Shown here in pieces: positions 1 through 9,133 of a stretch of 59,575 nt of DNA. Source of the stretch: Staphylococcus simulans. Lineage in GTDB: Bacteria > Bacillota > Bacilli > Staphylococcales > Staphylococcaceae. The position numbers were made by a program, and so were the translations under genes. Each line of letters starts with the position of its first letter. Position 1 is the stretch's first letter. A model generated the notes under the pieces. It was given only the letters and a program-made list of their open reading frames with translations, was not told where the DNA came from and ran no database searches. Location of the stretch: NCBI RefSeq assembly GCF_002902285.1, contig NZ_PPRU01000053.1, forward strand, positions 1 to 59,575, written 5' to 3'.

Positions 1-63
1 ATCTCTAGGATGTAAGTGGTTATTCACTAACCATAACATTAAATCAAAGGATAATGATTAATA

Positions 64-1440
64 TTAAGTAAATATTTGGTTTAATTTTTCTAAATAATCC
101 ATTTTTCTTGCGACTTTCTTTTTATTCAATACATTTATAGGTTGAATTGTATTATCATTGTCACAACATTTTTCTGTCGGAGTGATCGTTTCTCCGAAAT
201 ATGACATTAAATAATGACGTCTGCAAGTTGTTAAGTTTTTGTATCCCATCATGGTTAATAACCCTTCTTTTTTGCGTTGTTCTGAGATTGAGAAAATCGT
301 TTTTATTTGTTCGATTGTATATTGAGTTGCTAAAACATCAAGAATTTCTGCCTTTTGTTCAGGTAAGTTGGCACCTTGATCAAATGCATCAATATCAGCT
401 TCAGTTATGATATCCGCAAAAAGAATAGTTTCTAATAAGAAATAGTCGTCTGGTTGATAAAGACTGATAGCTTGGCTAAGTTGTCCATCCCTTCCGGCAC
501 GACCAATTTCTTGAAGGTAACTTGAAGGGCTGACCGGTAAATGATAATGAATGACTGTGCGGATATCAGATTTGTTAATTCCCATGCCAAATGCACTTGT
601 TGCGACAATCATAGGAATTTTATTTTGTATGAATTGTTGTTGTACAGTTTGTCTTTCTTGATATGATAAATCACCATGGTATATGCCGGTAAGGTAACCT
701 TCATCATAAATCATTTGCGCTAGTTCCCTACACTTTTTCTTTGAAGATACATAAATAATAGTTGGTCCTGAATGTTCTATGAAAGATTTTAACCATTCAT
801 TTTTCTCGGCGTTATTTTCAAAGTTTAGATGAGATAACATAATATTATCTCTGCTCATTTTGGTTTTGACCACCTTCAATTTTGTCTGTACGATATCTTC
901 TATATCCTCTTGTAAATGTAATGGTGCAGTTGCAGTCAGTGCGAGCAATGTCGCTTTTGGAAATTTTTTAGTGATCCTGCCAATTAACGCGTAATGCGGT
1001 CTGAAATCATAACCCCACTCTGTAATACAGTGTGCTTCATCAAGCACAATCATACCCAAATCTATCGAATCAATCCATTTAATATTATCTTGATGCAAGA
1101 TAAATTCAGGACCTAAAAAGATAAACTTTGATGATTTCAATTGTTTTAAATTCTTCATCTTTTCTTCATAACTCATACCAGAGTGAATGTAACTGACAGA
1201 ACGTTCTCCGTTCTTTCGCATCTGCATAACTTGATCATCCATTAATGAAATTAGAGGAGAAATGATAAGTGTGGGTTTTTGTTTAATATAAGTCGGCAGT
1301 TGATAGCACAAACTTTTACCACTACCAGTAGGTAAAATGCCTAAAGTGTGCTGATGATTCAATACATTTTCGATAATAGGTTTTTGACCTTCTTTAAATG
1401 AATCAAAGCCAAACCATTTTTTTAAAGCTTCTTCCAGCAT
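64..1440 (-). CDS. recQ: RecQ-family ATP-dependent DNA helicase, short form
   Basis: DNA helicase of superfamily 2 that unwinds DNA 3' to 5' during recombination and repair. The Walker A motif TGSGKS is near residues 38-43, the DEAH box (VLDEAH) near 135, and the second RecA domain carries the QEIGRAGRDG motif. At 458 residues it ends soon after the zinc-binding region and lacks an HRDC domain, like the second RecQ of many Firmicutes. The zinc site reads CCDND where related proteins usually have CCDNC, so one ligand seems to be missing. ATG at 1440 is preferred over TTG at 1443 because GGGAGGGG sits at a good distance. The start overlaps the ypbB stop by one base, so the two are coupled. Confidence 0.93.
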   Translation of the reverse strand: MLEEALKKWFGFDSFKEGQKPIIENVLNHQHTLGILPTGSGKSLCYQLPTYIKQKPTLIISPLISLMDDQVMQMRKNGERSVSYIHSGMSYEEKMKNLKQLKSSKFIFLGPEFILHQDNIKWIDSIDLGMIVLDEAHCITEWGYDFRPHYALIGRITKKFPKATLLALTATAPLHLQEDIEDIVQTKLKVVKTKMSRDNIMLSHLNFENNAEKNEWLKSFIEHSGPTIIYVSSKKKCRELAQMIYDEGYLTGIYHGDLSYQERQTVQQQFIQNKIPMIVATSAFGMGINKSDIRTVIHYHLPVSPSSYLQEIGRAGRDGQLSQAISLYQPDDYFLLETILFADIITEADIDAFDQGANLPEQKAEILDVLATQYTIEQIKTIFSISEQRKKEGLLTMMGYKNLTTCRRHYLMSYFGETITPTEKCCDNDNTIQPINVLNKKKVARKMDYLEKLNQIFT

Positions 1441-2396
1441 CAAATCCCCTCCCTCGCTAATATGGTAATCGCAAGTTTAATTTCGAAATAGCTCATATTA
1501 GGAAACGCTGCCTTAAAATTTCGTAATCGTTCTTCTTGGCGGTCAATATAAAATGTTTTAAATTCATTTAAATCTTCCTTATCCAAATACAAGCTGTAAT
1601 CAGTAAAATATCCTTTAACATATAGCTCAATGATATGGTCTTCAATTGTATTTAATTTTACGCCTTCTTTTTGTGCAATTGCTTCTAACGATAAACCGTT
1701 ATTTACTAACTTTAATGTATCTTTAGTATTGATAGAAAGCGCAGGTAAGATAATAGCTTGGTGCAAGGTAGGAAAAGTCTCTTGATCTTCCAATAAATGC
1801 ATCATCTCGACTAAATCATTCATTTTAATGATGGCTAACTCTGACATTTTTAAATTTTCGATTAAGCTGACTTGTTGGTTCGTATACATGACTTCATCAT
1901 AACCTTGTAAGAAATAATGCAATATAGAACGCGGCTGTGCTTGGTTTAATAGTTCGAAAAGCTGATATATCTCTGTTTTAAATGCATCTAAGCTTTGCTG
2001 TGCTTCAAGCTTAAAATAAATAGTTTTTACTCGCTTTTGTACTTTACTGATTTCTGAAACGGGTATAAAAGAAAGCGTATGATGTTGTTTGAATGAAATG
2101 GTTTGTATTAACAACTGCAAAACTTGAAAAGTCTGTTGGATACTTTCAAAGGTATAACGTGTTGAAACTTTTAACGGAATTGATGATAAATCTTCGTTAT
2201 TCTGATGATAGATTCGTTCGAATGACGTATATTTTAAATCAGGTTGACTATGATATAATGATAAAAGTTGTTGGCTACATGCATCAAAGTAGGTTTGATG
2301 CGTTTTAGCACCAATCAGTATATTGTAGATACTTTTGTCAGTTTTATAATGAAATGCATGTTTTTTTATGTATTGAATTATTTCGTTCAAATCCAT
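1440..2396 (-). CDS. ypbB: YpbB-like protein with C-terminal helix-turn-helix
   Basis: Protein of 318 residues always found upstream of this recQ in Bacillus and Staphylococcus. The C-terminal third (about residues 225-290) contains a helix-turn-helix of the type seen near RecQ helicases (SLEAIAQKEGVKLNTIEDHI), which suggests DNA binding. The N-terminal part is helical and has no motif I recognise. Three ATG codons lie in a row at the start; the third (2396) has the best spacing from AGGTG. It is translationally coupled to recQ and probably works with it, but the exact function is unknown. Confidence 0.8.
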   Translation of the reverse strand: MDLNEIIQYIKKHAFHYKTDKSIYNILIGAKTHQTYFDACSQQLLSLYHSQPDLKYTSFERIYHQNNEDLSSIPLKVSTRYTFESIQQTFQVLQLLIQTISFKQHHTLSFIPVSEISKVQKRVKTIYFKLEAQQSLDAFKTEIYQLFELLNQAQPRSILHYFLQGYDEVMYTNQQVSLIENLKMSELAIIKMNDLVEMMHLLEDQETFPTLHQAIILPALSINTKDTLKLVNNGLSLEAIAQKEGVKLNTIEDHIIELYVKGYFTDYSLYLDKEDLNEFKTFYIDRQEERLRNFKAAFPNMSYFEIKLAITILAREGI

Positions 2397-2476
2397 CATC
2401 ACCTATGACTTATAGTATTGAAAAAAGATAAACTGGTGTTAAAATATAAATTACGTTATCAGTGTAGCATTTTTAG

Positions 2477-2743
<267 letters not shown>

Positions 2744-2819
2744 TATCAATCGTGAGACCAGTTGGCTGTCTTCGCTTAACATAGATTGATAAAACAAGAC
2801 AGATGATGTCTTAAAAAAT

Positions 2820-2843
2820 CCCCCGGAAAAATATTTCCGGGGG
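2820..2843. terminator. Bidirectional terminator between fer and ribU
   Basis: Ten-base perfect stem CCCCCGGAAA/TTTCCGGGGG with a four-base loop, A-rich on the left and T-rich on the right, so it can stop both fer (+) and ribU (-). Confidence 0.9.
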
Positions 2844-2859
2844 TTTCTTTAGTTTGTTA

Positions 2860-3408
2860 TTAATAACGCAGTGCTTTCTTTAATCGTTTATATAACAATA
2901 AGAAAACAATAGATACTACGATACCTTTAATAATATTGAACGGTATAATACCAGATACTATTATGATTTTTAAGTTTTTCATGACATCGCTTAAGTTCAT
3001 AATCATACCGTAAAGCGGTAATAATACGAAGTAGTTTAAAACACTTAATACCAATGTCATGACGATTGTACCTACAATGAGGCCAATGATGATATTGAAG
3101 CGGCTTTTAACTGCTTTGCTGACATAGTACGCAGTTAATAATAAACTTACTGCTGCTACAAAGTTTGCTAAAGGCCCAATAGGATCTCCCATGTTAAATA
3201 AGAAATTCAATAAGTTTTTAATCAATTCGACGATGATGCCTGCTATAGGTCCAAAAATAAAGGTTGCTAATAAAGCAGGTACATCACTAAAATCTAAAGT
3301 TAAGTACGGAGGCAAAAATGGTAAAGGAAATTTGATAAACATCAAAATAAAAGCAATTGCACTCAACATACTTATGACGATGAAACGTTTGTTGTTTTGT
3401 TGATTCAT
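2860..3408 (-). CDS. ribU: Riboflavin ECF transporter S component RibU
   Basis: Substrate-binding membrane subunit that captures riboflavin and works with the shared ECF energy-coupling module encoded elsewhere. The 182-residue protein is very hydrophobic, with about six membrane segments. It carries the RibU-type start FIKFPLPFLPPYLTLDFSD near residues 23-42. ATG at 3408 is chosen because GGAAGGAG lies just upstream and it matches the usual start of staphylococcal RibU; a further ATG five codons upstream overlaps that ribosome site. An FMN riboswitch in the leader supports flavin transport. Confidence 0.94.
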   Translation of the reverse strand: MNQQNNKRFIVISMLSAIAFILMFIKFPLPFLPPYLTLDFSDVPALLATFIFGPIAGIIVELIKNLLNFLFNMGDPIGPLANFVAAVSLLLTAYYVSKAVKSRFNIIIGLIVGTIVMTLVLSVLNYFVLLPLYGMIMNLSDVMKNLKIIIVSGIIPFNIIKGIVVSIVFLLLYKRLKKALRY

Positions 3409-3469
3409 AAAGGCTCCTTCCATTCATCTACGTGAATAGGAGGATTTCATTGCACAACAAATAAACCCT

Positions 3470-3600
3470 CCATCTTCTCCCATCCAGACTATACTGTCGG
3501 CTCTAGAATCTCACTAGATCAGCCATATCTATCAATCGATAAATACAGGTCGCAGGCTTAAATTACTGCCGGTTGGGAATTGCACCCGACCCCGAAGATG
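3470..3600 (-). promoter_or_regulatory. FMN riboswitch (RFN element) upstream of ribU
   Basis: Read on the minus strand, the conserved RFN blocks follow in order: ATCTTCGGGG, GGTGCAATTCCCAACCGGC, AAGCCTGCGA, the TGATCTAGTGAGATTCTAGA stem, GCCGACAGTATAGTCTGGAT and GGGAGAAGAT. Downstream, GGAGGGTTT (3459-3475 area) can pair with AAATCCTCC shortly before the ribU ribosome site. No U-rich intrinsic terminator is seen, so control is probably at translation initiation. Confidence 0.95.
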
Positions 3601-3629
3601 AATTTCATTAATATTTTATTTTCCTATTT

Positions 3630-3658
3630 ATTGTAGCCGATTTATCTTAAAAGTTCAA
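3630..3658 (-). promoter_or_regulatory. Promoter for ribU
   Basis: Sigma-A type promoter on the minus strand: -35 TTGAAC (3653-3658), 17-base spacer, -10 TACAAT (3630-3635). Transcription would begin about 25 bases before the riboswitch aptamer. Confidence 0.7.
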
Positions 3659-3686
3659 TCCGATTGCTTAACTAGGAAAATAAAAA

Positions 3687-3709
3687 AACTTGGGCGAAAC
3701 GCCCAAGTT
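3687..3709 (-). terminator. Terminator after srrB
   Basis: Ten-base perfect stem AACTTGGGCG with a three-base loop, followed on the minus strand by TTTTTTT, directly after the srrB stop codon. Confidence 0.9.
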
Positions 3710-3715
3710 AAATGA

Positions 3716-5473
3716 TTATGCTTCATGATGATGTGGTTTTGGTAATTTAATAATGAAAGTCGTGCCTTTACCTAATTCACTCGTTAAATTAATTGTACCT
3801 TCTTGTGCTTCAATAATCATACGACTGATGAATAGACCAAGTCCTGTTCCCTCTTTGCCGCGTTTTCTAGAAGCATCTACTTTATAGAATCTATCGAAAA
3901 CTAATTCTACATGTTCAGGTGCAATACCACTGCCAGTATCTGAGATATATAAAATATCGTAATTATCATCTTCGCCAGTTGTGATTTTAATGGAATCTCC
4001 AGGACCAGTATATCTTGTCGCATTATCGACTAGGTTTGTTAGTACTTGTTCCATTCGATCCGAATCATAGAACCATAATTGGTTGTGTGTCTCTGGCGCG
4101 AGAGCTATATCAATTTCTAATTCACTTGCTTGTTGACGATATTTCAACTGCATGCGATCAAGCAATTGGCTGATAGGTTGCACTTCTTTGTGAATAGATA
4201 AGCCTTCAGCATCCATTCTCGCAACATTTAACAACTCATTGACTAATCGATTCAAACGTTGTGTCTCATCTAAGACAATAGAAAGCGAATCTCTAATTTC
4301 TTCAGGTTCTGAAACTACACCGTCTACAATTGATTCCGTATAACCTTGCAATAAGGCAATTGGTGTTCTGAGTTCATGTGAAACTGTTGCAATAAAGTCT
4401 TTTTTCATTTGATCCAGTTTGTGTTCATTTGTCATATCTCGAATGATTGCGACAATACCACTGCTGCCGTTTGGTTGGAATTGATCAATATAACTCATAA
4501 TTACCACATAATAACGGTTATTGACTTCATATTCTTCAAACTGAGTTTCCTTATCTGTGAAAGTATTATTCATTTGTTCAACGAATAATGCTTTGTTTTC
4601 TCCATCAAGCTCATTTTCCATTTGCTGAGCGAGTTGGTTAGATAGGATGATTTCCCTATTCTCATTAATACCCAATACACCTTCTACCATCGAATTGATT
4701 AAACTTTCTCTAATATTTTTAGAGGCTGAGATTTCATCAATATGACGTTGGATTTCGTTGCTCATCAGGTTGAATGAGTGTGCGAGTTCACCAATTTCAT
4801 CTTTTGTATGAATATCGTTCACTAAAGAATAATTGCCTTTAGAAACGCCGGTTGCTTGGGTTCTGAGTTGGCGAAGCGGTTTTGTGATTCGTGATGATAA
4901 GAAGAAAGCGAATACAGTGGTCACGATTAAGAAAATAACCGCTGTAACAAGTATGATAATGGTAATAACATTATTTGTATCATCGATGCTTTTTAGGTCT
5001 TGGTAAATAAAGACTGCACCATTAGGATGTGTGTTATCAACTTTTGTTGGATATCCTACTAAAACATACGTATGTTTTTGACCATCAACAGTCATTTTAA
5101 TATGTTCAGATGCTTTTTGTTTATTGTCGAATACTTGCGCAAAGTCTTTATCTTTTTGAATCACATCCATCATTTGTTCTTTGAATTTTGAATGTGAGTT
5201 ATAATATTCATCCTTTTTATTTTTCATTATAATCAAACCGCTTGGGCCTTCGATAAGCATTTTACTATGTTTGATAGCTAATGATTTATTATCTGACTCC
5301 TCTAGCAGATTACTGATACGATGTGCATCGTTGACTAAAGAATGTTCAGTATCTTGCGTATAATACTGTTGGATGAATGTGATTAATGCAGCACTAAGTA
5401 AAATTAAAACTGTCGTTACTATTAAAATAATAGTTAACCACAGTTTTATGACGACATTATTGAGTCGTTTCAT
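3716..5473 (-). CDS. srrB: Sensor histidine kinase SrrB (ResE-like)
   Basis: Membrane sensor kinase of the staphylococcal respiratory response system, which responds to low oxygen, nitric oxide and the redox state of the electron transport chain. Order of parts: membrane segment near residues 10-35, extracytoplasmic domain, second membrane segment near 175-200, HAMP (SSRITKPLRQLR), a PAS-like region, the phosphoacceptor H-box SHELRTPIALLQGYTES near residue 370, then an ATPase domain with N, G1 (DTGSGI) and G2 (GTGLGL) boxes. ATG at 5473 is chosen by family alignment and GAGG upstream. It overlaps the end of srrA by 17 bases. A terminator follows immediately. Confidence 0.96.
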   Translation of the reverse strand: MKRLNNVVIKLWLTIILIVTTVLILLSAALITFIQQYYTQDTEHSLVNDAHRISNLLEESDNKSLAIKHSKMLIEGPSGLIIMKNKKDEYYNSHSKFKEQMMDVIQKDKDFAQVFDNKQKASEHIKMTVDGQKHTYVLVGYPTKVDNTHPNGAVFIYQDLKSIDDTNNVITIIILVTAVIFLIVTTVFAFFLSSRITKPLRQLRTQATGVSKGNYSLVNDIHTKDEIGELAHSFNLMSNEIQRHIDEISASKNIRESLINSMVEGVLGINENREIILSNQLAQQMENELDGENKALFVEQMNNTFTDKETQFEEYEVNNRYYVVIMSYIDQFQPNGSSGIVAIIRDMTNEHKLDQMKKDFIATVSHELRTPIALLQGYTESIVDGVVSEPEEIRDSLSIVLDETQRLNRLVNELLNVARMDAEGLSIHKEVQPISQLLDRMQLKYRQQASELEIDIALAPETHNQLWFYDSDRMEQVLTNLVDNATRYTGPGDSIKITTGEDDNYDILYISDTGSGIAPEHVELVFDRFYKVDASRKRGKEGTGLGLFISRMIIEAQEGTINLTSELGKGTTFIIKLPKPHHHEA

Positions 5474-6179
5474 CGTTGTTGTCGACCTCAAATTTATAAC
5501 CAACGCCCCATACAGTTTGAATCATTTGAGCTGCATCTTTTGAGACACGGTTTAATTTTTCTCTGAGTCGTTTAACATGAGTATCTACAGTACGCAAGTC
5601 TCCATAGAACTCATAATGCCAAACATCTTTTAATAATTGTTCACGGTCGAATACTTTGTTAGGTGTTTTCGCTAAGAAAATTAATAATTCGTATTCTTTA
5701 GGTGTTAAATTGACTTGTGTACCATCTGCAAGTACACGGTGTGCATCATTATCAATAACCAAATGCTTAAATTCTATTAAATCTCTAGCATGTGGTTCAT
5801 TTTGATCTGAAGTTGCTGTTAGCGTGCGTCGTAATAAAGCTTTTACTCTAAGTACGACTTCTCTTGGAGAGAATGGTTTGACGATATAATCATCTGCACC
5901 TGATTCAAATCCTTCTACACGGTTCGTTTCTTCCCCTTTTGCAGTTAACATAATGATTGGAGTTTCTTTGTACTCTCTCAAACGGTTTGCAACTTCAATA
6001 CCATCGATTTCGGGAAGCATCAAGTCTAACAAGATACAAGCATAGTCATGATTTAAAGCTAAATCTAATGCTTCTTTGCCGTCTCGAGCTTCTTCGATAT
6101 CAAAAGATTCTCGTTCTAAATATAATTTTAATAGTCTGCGAATTCTTTCTTCATCATCAACGACAAGAATTTTTGTCAT
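5457..6179 (-). CDS. srrA: Response regulator SrrA (ResD-like)
   Basis: OmpR/PhoB-type DNA-binding regulator, partner of SrrB, controlling anaerobic metabolism, nitrosative stress and respiration genes. The receiver domain (1-120) has the acid pair DD at 8-9, phosphoacceptor D52 (LLDLMLPEID) and the conserved Lys near 102 (YIVKPFSP). The winged helix domain is about 140-235. ATG at 6179 is preferred over an in-frame start nine codons upstream because GGGAGG sits ten bases before it and it gives the standard 240 residues. A 40-codon ORF ends in an ATGA overlap with this start. Confidence 0.97.
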   Translation of the reverse strand: MTKILVVDDEERIRRLLKLYLERESFDIEEARDGKEALDLALNHDYACILLDLMLPEIDGIEVANRLREYKETPIIMLTAKGEETNRVEGFESGADDYIVKPFSPREVVLRVKALLRRTLTATSDQNEPHARDLIEFKHLVIDNDAHRVLADGTQVNLTPKEYELLIFLAKTPNKVFDREQLLKDVWHYEFYGDLRTVDTHVKRLREKLNRVSKDAAQMIQTVWGVGYKFEVDNNDETTQ

Positions 6180-6298
6180 AATTTTATGTACCTCCCATAT
6201 GAGCATTCAACAATAGTTGTCCAATAAGATAGACAGACAAGTCCTAAAACATCATAAACATCATGAATGATTTCCTGTATTGATAAAATATCTGTCAT
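6176..6298 (-). CDS. Possible 40-residue upstream ORF in the srrAB leader
   Basis: The minus strand has an ATG at 6298 followed by 40 sense codons and a TGA whose last bases form an ATGA overlap with the srrA start. The predicted peptide begins MTDILSIQEIIHDVYDVLG and ends CSYGRYIKL; it holds two Cys and one Trp. The ribosome site is weak (GAGAAAG two bases before the ATG). I do not recognise the peptide. It may be a real leader peptide coupling translation into srrA, or a chance ORF in a 319-base non-coding stretch. Confidence 0.3.
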   Translation of the reverse strand: MTDILSIQEIIHDVYDVLGLVCLSYWTTIVECSYGRYIKL

Positions 6299-6390
6299 AA
6301 CTTTCTCGGATTTAATAATTTGAGTATCGTCTTCGTATTTTTATTATATATAAAGGTTGTAAAAAAAGACGATTTTTCACTACAAAGCAT

Positions 6391-6396
6391 ATTATA
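6391..6396 (-). promoter_or_regulatory. Candidate -10 element for srrAB
   Basis: Perfect TATAAT on the minus strand. The best -35 at 17 bases is the weak AACTTG. A start here would give a leader of about 200 bases before srrA. The region 6180-6498 has no other gene apart from the small ORF and the Rex-like site listed separately. Confidence 0.45.
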
Positions 6397-6456
6397 ACAT
6401 AAGCATATATCAACAAGTTAATTGTAACCTTGTGAATAAAAATAGATTAACATAAT

Positions 6457-6474
6457 TTGTGCATAATTTCACAA
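6457..6474. promoter_or_regulatory. Rex-like operator upstream of srrAB
   Basis: The 18-base sequence TTGTGCATAATTTCACAA matches the Rex consensus TTGTGAAnnnnTTCACAA at all but one defined position. It lies about 60 bases upstream of the candidate srrAB -10 and 25 bases past the rluB stop. A further half site TTGTGAA is at about 6430. Rex is the NADH/NAD-sensing repressor of fermentative genes in Gram-positive bacteria. Confidence 0.65.
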
Positions 6475-6498
6475 ACTTTTATGCTGTTGCTACAAGTT

Positions 6499-7233
6499 TT
6501 AACCATTTGCGGCTAAATTGCGAAGTTTTTTTACTTCATGTGGCGTTAAGACACGTCCTTCTCCAGCGTTCAAGCCTTTTAATGTCAGACCACCCATTTC
6601 AATACGCGTCAATTTTGTTACTTCATGACCGAAATGTTCGAACATACGACGTACTTGTCGATTTCTACCTTCTGAAATTGTAATTTCAACAAGTGTTGTA
6701 TTTTTTTCTTTATCTTGATTTTTAATTTTAACTTCTGCTGGATGTGTTTTTCCGTCTTCTAATTGAATTCCTTTTTCAAGTTGTTTCACTTCATCGCGCA
6801 TCAAATAACCTTTTAATTTAGCTACATATTTCTTTTTAATTTTATAACGAGGATGTGTCATTAAGTTTGTAAACTCGCCATCATTAGTTAAGATAAGCAA
6901 TCCAGATGTATCGTAGTCTAAACGGCCAACTGGATAAATACGTGTTTCTAAGTCTTCGAAATAATCAGTTACGACTGTTCTGCCTCGATCATCAGATACA
7001 CTTGTGATAACTTGTGCTGGTTTGTAGAATAAAATATAAAGTTTGTCTTCTTGTTCTAATTTAACGCCTTCAACTTCAACATTATCTGAAGGTTTTACTT
7101 TAGTACCTAATTCAGTTACAGTTTCCCCGTTCACTTTAACTTTACCTTCTGTAATTAATGTTTCTGCTTTTCTTCTAGACGTATAACCGCTATTTGCAAT
7201 ACGCTTTTGTAATCTCTCTAATTCTTTACTCAT
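6499..7233 (-). CDS. rluB: 23S rRNA pseudouridine synthase RluB
   Basis: Modifies a uridine in helix 80 region of 23S rRNA. An S4 RNA-binding domain occupies about residues 1-60 ([17 protein letters not shown]), followed by the RsuA/RluB-type catalytic domain with the active-site Asp in [13 protein letters not shown] near residue 104 and the late motif [12 protein letters not shown]. Length of 244 residues is normal. The start overlaps the end of scpB by eight bases, so scpA-scpB-rluB form one operon that may run into srrAB, since no terminator is visible before it. Confidence 0.95.
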   Translation of the reverse strand: MSKELERLQKRIANSGYTSRRKAETLITEGKVKVNGETVTELGTKVKPSDNVEVEGVKLEQEDKLYILFYKPAQVITSVSDDRGRTVVTDYFEDLETRIYPVGRLDYDTSGLLILTNDGEFTNLMTHPRYKIKKKYVAKLKGYLMRDEVKQLEKGIQLEDGKTHPAEVKIKNQDKEKNTTLVEITISEGRNRQVRRMFEHFGHEVTKLTRIEMGGLTLKGLNAGEGRVLTPHEVKKLRNLAANG

Positions 7234-7774
7234 TATTATCTCCTTTTTGGTTAATTAAATTGTTGAAGAATGATTCTATTTCTTCTTCCTCTTCTTCGGT
7301 CATTGGTAATTCATCTATATTTTTCATGCCGAATACATTTAAGAATAACGGCGTAGTATATAATTGTTGGCTTCTTGAATTGTCTTCATCTTTAGCTTCG
7401 ATTAACCCTCTAGCAATCAATGTTTTGGCAGCACCATCAGAATTAATTCCTCGTATGACTTCAATATCACTTCTTGTGACAGGTTGGTTGTAAGCAATGA
7501 TTGAAAGGACTTCCATGGCTGCTTGAGACAGTTTCATATTAGATTGTTGCTTCACAAGTTGTTCGATATAATCAGCTAATGCTTGTTTAGTTGTCAGAAC
7601 TAATGTGTTTCCATATTGATGAATCATGAGTCCGGGTGATTCATAGTCAGCTACTAATGTAAGCAATTCTTCCTCAGAGATATCTAATATGTCTTGCAGC
7701 TGAGTTATTTCTAACCCCTCATCCCCTGCTGTATATAATAAACCTTCTAATATTCCGATTTGCTTAAGCGCCAT
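7226..7774 (-). CDS. scpB: Segregation and condensation protein B
   Basis: Subunit of the SMC-ScpA-ScpB complex that organises and segregates the chromosome. The 182-residue protein has two winged-helix domains ([15 protein letters not shown] lies in the second) and an acidic C-terminal tail ([11 protein letters not shown]). It overlaps scpA upstream by 11 bases and rluB downstream by eight, so translation of all three is coupled. Confidence 0.95.
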   Translation of the reverse strand: MALKQIGILEGLLYTAGDEGLEITQLQDILDISEEELLTLVADYESPGLMIHQYGNTLVLTTKQALADYIEQLVKQQSNMKLSQAAMEVLSIIAYNQPVTRSDIEVIRGINSDGAAKTLIARGLIEAKDEDNSRSQQLYTTPLFLNVFGMKNIDELPMTEEEEEEIESFFNNLINQKGDNNE

Positions 7775-8495
7775 AATTTACACCTCGAGTTATATTAATG
7801 TCTGCGAATTCTTTATCTTGTGTAATTTGAATAATGCCTGATTTAGACAATTCTAAAATTGCTAGAAAATGTGTAACGACATGCTCTGTTGTCTCTTTAA
7901 AAGTGAACAAACTGAAGAAATTAAATGACGTTGCTTTTGCCAAACGTTCAGACACTTGTGTTGACGCTTGTTCAATCGTAAATGTTTCTTTTTGGATAGT
8001 AACTTGTCTCGGCGTGTCAAATGAAGCTCTAGTCTTGATACGTTGATACGCCATAATTAATTCAGTCAGGTCAATCGTATGGTTTTCATCCCATAATTCT
8101 GCAGTTTCTAAATGACTTAAGTCAGTTGGATGTTTACTATAGTACTGTTCCCTTTGAACTTTCATTTCATTTAGAAATTCAGTATATTCTTTGTAGTTTT
8201 GATATTCTATTAATCTTCCTACTAAATCTTCACGAGGATCGTCTAAGTCTTCATCTTCTAGATCTGGTTGTTGCGGCAATAACATTTTGCTTTTAATCAT
8301 AAGCAGCTCTGATGCTACAACTAGGTATTCACTTGCAATATTAATTTCTAATTGTTTCATCGCATGAATATAATTCATATATTGTTCGGTTAAAGCTTTC
8401 ATGGGAATATCATAAATATCAATTTCATATTTATGTATCAAGTGTAATAATAAATCGAGCGGCCCATTAAAAGCATCTAGTTTAACTTCGTACAT
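7764..8495 (-). CDS. scpA: Segregation and condensation protein A (kleisin)
   Basis: Kleisin subunit that bridges the SMC heads and binds ScpB. The N-terminal segment [21 protein letters not shown] is diagnostic, and the C-terminal part forms a winged helix (residues about 180-240). At 243 residues it is of standard length. It is the first gene of the scpA-scpB-rluB operon and is divergent from the DUF309 gene. Confidence 0.95.
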   Translation of the reverse strand: MYEVKLDAFNGPLDLLLHLIHKYEIDIYDIPMKALTEQYMNYIHAMKQLEINIASEYLVVASELLMIKSKMLLPQQPDLEDEDLDDPREDLVGRLIEYQNYKEYTEFLNEMKVQREQYYSKHPTDLSHLETAELWDENHTIDLTELIMAYQRIKTRASFDTPRQVTIQKETFTIEQASTQVSERLAKATSFNFFSLFTFKETTEHVVTHFLAILELSKSGIIQITQDKEFADINITRGVNYGA

Positions 8496-8597
8496 CCATT
8501 TGTATCTCCTTTAATTGCAAGTCGCATTTGTCATTCAGTACAATATTATACATCAATCATTATAAGAATTAAACGAGAAACAAGGAGCGCTTAACAG

Positions 8598-9110
8598 ATG
8601 AAACAAGCATTAATCGAGTTTTACTATCAGTTCCACACTAAACAACATTATTTTTTGTGCCATGATATTTTAGAAGACGCATGGAAAGCTCAATCTCATT
8701 TCACGAAACAAGACGCTGTAGTGAGTTTAATTTTGTGTGCGACCGGATGCTATCACTATAGACGCGCAAATTATAAAGGTGCACATACATTATTTAATCG
8801 TGCTTATCGAGCAGCTCATGCGAATTATGCCAAATTAGATCAATTAGGATTAGAAAGCAGAAGTTATCTAAGGTTATTACGTGAGTTAATTGAAAGTACT
8901 AATCAGGAGCTACTATTTAAACCAGTAGAATTACCTTTACTCTCAACAATGAAAAAACAAATCAAACGCATTTATCCTGATTATGCAATCATGCATCAAA
9001 TTAATACACTTCCTTATATCTGCGACCATCACTTGTTAAGAGATCGTCATGAAGTTGAACAAGCAAGATTAGAAGCATTAAAACAAAACCAATTGAAACA
9101 TAAAAAATAG
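8598..9110 (+). CDS. DUF309 family protein (YpuF-like)
   Basis: Protein of 170 residues with the DUF309 core near residues 8-70: a helical stretch with FYQFHTKQHYFLCHDILEDAW and a later GCYHYRRANYKGA motif. The E/D-xx-W pattern near the start is typical of the family. No catalytic role is known. It stands alone on the plus strand between the scp operon and xerD; ATG at 8598 follows AGGAGCG. Confidence 0.85.
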   Translation: MKQALIEFYYQFHTKQHYFLCHDILEDAWKAQSHFTKQDAVVSLILCATGCYHYRRANYKGAHTLFNRAYRAAHANYAKLDQLGLESRSYLRLLRELIESTNQELLFKPVELPLLSTMKKQIKRIYPDYAIMHQINTLPYICDHHLLRDRHEVEQARLEALKQNQLKHKK

Positions 9111-9133
9111 TGCATGAACCAAATGATCATGGC

